Below are positions 53,961 to 59,900 of a stretch of 64,000 nucleotides of DNA, one piece after another (positions within the stretch are counted from its first letter, which is position 1; each line of letters starts with the position of its first letter). The stretch is from Trichobilharzia szidati (lineage: Eukaryota > Platyhelminthes > Trematoda > Strigeidida > Schistosomatidae), in NCBI GenBank assembly GCA_944472155.2, contig OX235271.1:23629710-23693709 (forward strand). Direction: 5' to 3'. Under the pieces are notes generated by a model, which was not told the origin of the DNA, made no database searches, and worked only from the letters and a program-made list of their open reading frames with translations. Position numbers and translations under genes: made by a program.

Positions 53961-56900
53961 AAAGAATGTGCACGCAGAGCCCTCTAAGAAATCAAACTCA
54001 AAGTCACCAGATAACAAGGCGAACAAATTACCGTTCAGTTACCAGGTTTAAATCTGATGAACCAGAATCTATAACGTCTCGTTTTGAAACAGTACCATCA
54101 GTAAGTAAATGTCTCTACCCCAAATTGATGTAATCCGATCCTTATTGTTAGTTATGACATAAATATGATTTAAACTACACACCTGCCGTGAATTCCTATC
54201 AATTTCTAAAACCACGTTCTGTGTCTCTCAGACTTACACAGGAGACGTAGCTTATACCTCAATCAAGAAGATAACTGCAAATGTAAATTCATGATTGGTG
54301 CAGAAATATTTAAATCCGAGTAAAAGGGCATTCTAACCAACAGTTGTAAAGACCATCCTTGAGAAAACATTTTCACAGTTATCACATTATCCAACCGATG
54401 TCAACTTTCCTACACAAAAAGACGCTTTCTCATGCACCGAACATATTACTAATCAAGTTTTAATATTATGACCAGTTAGGACGTTCGCCGACCATGTACA
54501 TCGCCTGGGGTTCGACTCCCGGCCACAGACGCACTCCTTTACCTCACTAAGCCAAAAATAAAGCTGGTAAAGAGGAAATGTTGGGCATAAGGCTAGCAAC
54601 CCCATTCTGTAAAAATAAACACTGCTACAGAAACTTCAAGCCTCTAGCTTGAAGCCCTATGTTCCACTAGAAACGTGAAGGAATAAAAAAAAATGATACC
54701 AAATGTTTAGGCGAGAAAAAAAAGAGCCAACACTTACTGATGATTTTCCACTTTCAGACAGTCGGCCATCACAACTCATACTTGATATGTTTTCACTGTT
54801 ACGATTGTTGTTATCCACAAGTGCTTCGTCATCAGACTGTGTTTGATCCTTTGTTTTGCTGCCTCGTCTGGATAATACACTATCACAGCTGACTTTTTCA
54901 TATTTCACTTGATCTTTAGATTGATAACTGCCTGTAAATCGGTTCACTAGTCCAGTGGCGGAAACTTCACCAATGGTTTGATTGCTTTTTACAAAACCAC
55001 CACCCGTAGTAGTTGACCGGCGACTACGGACTTGTAATTCCTTAGATGCTCGTGATTTTGATCCAGCTGAATTTGGCAAATGAACAGAGTCTGCGATATG
55101 ATTAGGACTATCTTTATTGGCAGCAATTGACTGATCAATTGAAAACCAGTATTGAGACAAAGTTCCACCTAACTCATTGATATCACTATAAAAAATAGAA
55201 ATGGTAAACTAGAACTTAATAAAATTGACCACTAAAACTATTGAAAGCATTGGACCATCATACTGGTACAGATAAATGAAACCTTTTCACCATGGAACTT
55301 AGAGCTAGCACACACACACACACCGTGAAAAAGTCTCTGGCCATCAACTAAAAGGAATTTAATTGTAATACTAAATAACCTTAGCATGCACGACCAGTCA
55401 AACATACTACAATGAGTAGCTTTCAATATATGTAAGTAAGCTACGTGACATCATACTATTTCGAAATGATAATTGAAATAACAGTTGAAGAGTAATATCG
55501 TCAACCAAGATTTTAAACACCGTAGTTTATTTCTCAACAGTTCGATTTAAAGTTGATTACAGTTCATGACTTACTCAAGTACTTTCTGTGCAAAAATCAA
55601 TAGCATTTCATGCTTACATGAGAATCTAGTATGCGAATCACACAAAATACAGTTGTCGCAAAGATGATATGAAATTCCAGAGAACAGTATTTAATGTTTC
55701 CTGATGATCAATTAATCCATAACGATAATCTTAACACTGACGTTAGGTGATAAGCCATCACATGCATACATAAGATAGTTTTCTATTAAATAGGACAAAT
55801 TCCTTTTCACAAAGCAGATTATTATGAAACTAACATTTTAAAACAGGAAAATATTTGGACTTCATCTCAGAAAAGAATGAAATATTTATTTTAGTTCAAA
55901 GCGGAAATTCGGTAGGAGGAAGTAATCAAATGTAAATCATATCATGCAACCAGTGGTGTCCGCCAGGGATGCCCACTGTCCTCATAAATGCACAGATAGA
56001 CTCAACCCTAACTGACTTCAGCAGCTCAGGGACTGACATCTTACCAGGGAATCGTCTTGTTGACTTAGAATACGCATATGATATAGGTCTCCTAGCTGAA
56101 AATGCTGACAAATTGCAGTTTTCTGAACATTTTGAGCAAAAGTCTTTGGATGTGGTTTGCTTCTGTCCAATGTAAGATGATGCTACGGGATTGGACTACA
56201 TCGACTACCAGTTGACTTAAAGACAGGAAGGAGTGAAGTGGTAGAGTGTTAACTACTTCATTTATTTGGGAAGTTTCATCAGCACCAACGGGATGACCGC
56301 TGACGAAATCTAAGCATGGATAGAAAAGACTCATATGGCATTTTCCAACATGCATAGACGTGATATCTGCTCGGTTATCGATCAAAGGACGTATATACTG
56401 CTCACCAGTTCGCTCCGTCCTCTTTTCTGGCTGTCAGTGAGATATACCTATTGAAAGTGAAAGACATGAAAAGGCCAGCCAACTGTCTTTGACCATAAGT
56501 GCCTCCATCCCATCTCCCGTGTTAGATGCAATAAGGTGAGCAATATTAAGGTTAGGCTTCTGTCAAGTGCTAGGTTAGGAGGGAAAATCAATCGACGAGG
56601 TTGTGAAGCAGCTGCATCGACTGAGATGGCTAGGACATATGTTACGTCTGCCTATCCATCGCCTTCCTCGACACGCAATATTAGCTGACTGACATAGGAT
56701 GGATCAAGTTGGAAAAGAGTTAGCTAGTGGTGGTCAAACCAAAACATGGAATCAGTTAATGAAATCCATAATAGTTAGTTTAAGCCAGCCAGTCACGTAG
56801 GGAAATGAAGACTGGCTGCAGACAATTGGTGATATGGATCAAAATCCTCATTCTAGATGATGGCGAAGATGCATTCATCACTCTTTGAGTGATTTGTCAT

Positions 56901-59900
56901 AGCAAAAAAAACTCTATTGTTTCTCCAGGTTACTATTCTTTCTTTCTCACACTTTTGCTTTTGCATATATTTTTCTCTTGTATCTTCTTTTGTGTGCTAC
57001 AAGCAGGAAATGTGGCAACTCAAACTGCTGCACTTCTGTGTAAAGTTCTATGTTGAAACCAGTCAGTCAGTCATAATGCCAATAGAAACACACAGCACAC
57101 GTAGTCAGGCTAGTAAATAAAAGCAATCGGGTGGAATATGGCATGAGCCACATTGAATATGGACTAGTGAAATACATTTGGATCCTCAAACAACACATTC
57201 CTGCATTACCAAAATGAGGTTGATGAACCATCAAAATACTTTCCACCCAATCCATATCAGGGTCAAAAACTATCAGACCTGATAAATAAGTACAAAGTTT
57301 AGGGTGAATTGAACGTCCAACAGTTTAAAATTACAATAAATGGCTCACCACGTCGGAAAATTATGTAATACACAACTCCAGTAGTTCAACGATACAATAA
57401 TGTCTCATTGAAAAAGCTGAATGTTTTCATCATGAAAGTTAAACTCGACAAAGGGAACCAATAAAATCACAGCTTTATTAACACACACGATTAGCAGTCT
57501 AACTATAAAACTATCATGTGGAAACAGGAAATCATTCAAATTAATAAACAGCATAGTTAATGACAAAGAAATATTACTTTATGAGTAAAATGTGAGACAA
57601 AGACTAACCTCAGAAACGGAAGCACATGAAAACTCCCACGATAAGCAGAAGAAACTTGCTGGACATAAATCCATTCCGTAGTTGCAAAAAAAGCGATTGC
57701 ATGACGAGCCAATGGGTTCGAAACAAACACACTGTTTTTTAGTGCGACTTCAGGAACACCATTGTTAAGCATCTGATGTCTATGAGGAATGCGGATAATC
57801 TGAAATATAACGGGGTATTTTAATACTCAGAAGATAACATTATTGAATTTGAAAATAAATTATCCAACTAAAACCTCGTCAGATTTGCTAATGCATTCAA
57901 GGATAGTAAAAGCCCCAATACTTTAATATGTTTTCATTAACAGCAACAGCAAAGTACTTACAACTAGTTGTTTTTTCTATTGTTTTTATTTTGAGGAACT
58001 CTTCGGATATCTCCTAGACCTATATCAAACAGGTCCGATGATTTAAAAAACCTTTCCTCCCAAGCATGCAGTCCCCAAATTACACTAACTGCATATATTC
58101 CACAAAATATCTCTATACATGTGGTGGCATGTCGTTACGAAAATGAACAACAATAAGAGCAGCTTCAGAATGATAATCCTTCGAAAGGACTACAGATGAT
58201 AAGTGATCTGCAACATTAGACTGAATGTGTCATGATATTCTATTTTCACTGATGATACATGCAAAACAAAAGAGTTTTTCGAAGGTACTTGGAACAATGA
58301 TAAATTATTTCCCCATGACATTGTCTAACTTTAAAAAGGAAATTATATTGACGTAAAATTTCAGGAGTTTTGGCAATTACTCCTCGTGAAAGTAATCAGT
58401 ATAACGACCTGGAAAAATAACATCCAAGCATTTTCTAGTATCTCTGTTATACTATTCAAAGTGTGGTTTCTCACAAGAGTAAAAGGTGGATATGTATACG
58501 GGGAAATGCAACGCTGGGCGAAGTTAAGGTATCATAGCCAAAGTCAAGGTCTTTTAAACGTTGGCCTTCAAGAAACGATTACACACAGGGAGTGCCACGA
58601 AATATCATCGGAAATCAAGTCATGCCAGCCTTTTTGGAATTGGAGGATCAATACAATATTCTACTCATTTGCAAGGCCCTTTTCTGCATATGTATGTTGT
58701 TATTTAGGGTTACGGCTTTTAAGATTAAGAGTCTACGGTTAAGGTTAGGATTAGGGTTAAATTTAAGATCATAAGTTAGAATTACAGTTAAAGTCTAGCG
58801 TAACTTGAGGAATAATGTCAGAAATATCAATGAACCGGAAATAATCATGACCTACAATCAACTGGATGAATGGGTAAACCGCAGATGGTACGATTTCCCC
58901 ATAGATCATCTGTGTATTGACTGAGGGACATTCTTATAACACATAAGCTAAACCTAATCAGTGAAATATCAAGTTTGCAATACTTTTTAGTGTATTTTTC
59001 AACAATTACGCGGCTTTTTTGTATCCAAGTAATGATTGGTTGTTTAAGGTCACTAGGGTTTCGGCTATGATAGTTTTGTGGTGAGAGCTGTCTACTAGCC
59101 AAATTGGTGGACAGTAATTTACGTCAATATTTACGTTCCCAAGATTTGTCGTGAGAAAATGTGAACAAAGATTGACTTTGCATAGGCGGATGCAGTTAAC
59201 ATATAGAGGATTTGACATTCAAGAAACAGTCACAAATAGATGAAAGATTAACTTTACGTGAGAAACAACCAATCGGAAGACTGTGTTTGTTTGCTTAAAT
59301 ATCCATAGTAATGTACATGCAAATATATAAATATGCGTTGATTTCCTTAATAAATGATCTGTTGCCTGACTCTTGCCTTCTGTTGTTACAGTTTAACTTT
59401 GCCTAGCTCTGTATGCAAAGCGTACTTCAAAATTAACGCACATTTGTTCAGCATGCTAAACAGAACTATAAAAAAACAAGAATTTAAGCAGCTATATTTT
59501 TATTTTTATGTCTACTCATTTAGTCTTCTAGTGCCAATGAGAGGATTGAAAACTGACGTTGCTTTTAGTTAAAGGTGGAGAAACAAAGGATACAGCCGAA
59601 ATGCAGTGAAACTACCACATATGTAGAGACAAAATGTCCAAAAGAGGGTTTAGTAGAACTAAGAGAAGAAGGTGATGACAGATCCTTAAACTCGTGGCGT
59701 AAGTAATTAAAGCATTTCACGATATAAGAGAATATATATGTTTTTGCATGTATACAAGTTACTTTGGTGCACACTAAATGTAACACCAGACGATTTCAAA
59801 ATTACTATGGATATTAGAATGTGAAAAACATATTGTGCATATAACTGAAGTGGGATCAGGAAACATCAAAAGCAAACTCCGCACTTCCAAGAATTAACTG

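Noticed and set aside
58386..58742. 118-codon open frame as a gene
   Set aside because: Composition and surroundings are intron-like; no recognisable domain and no splice partner.
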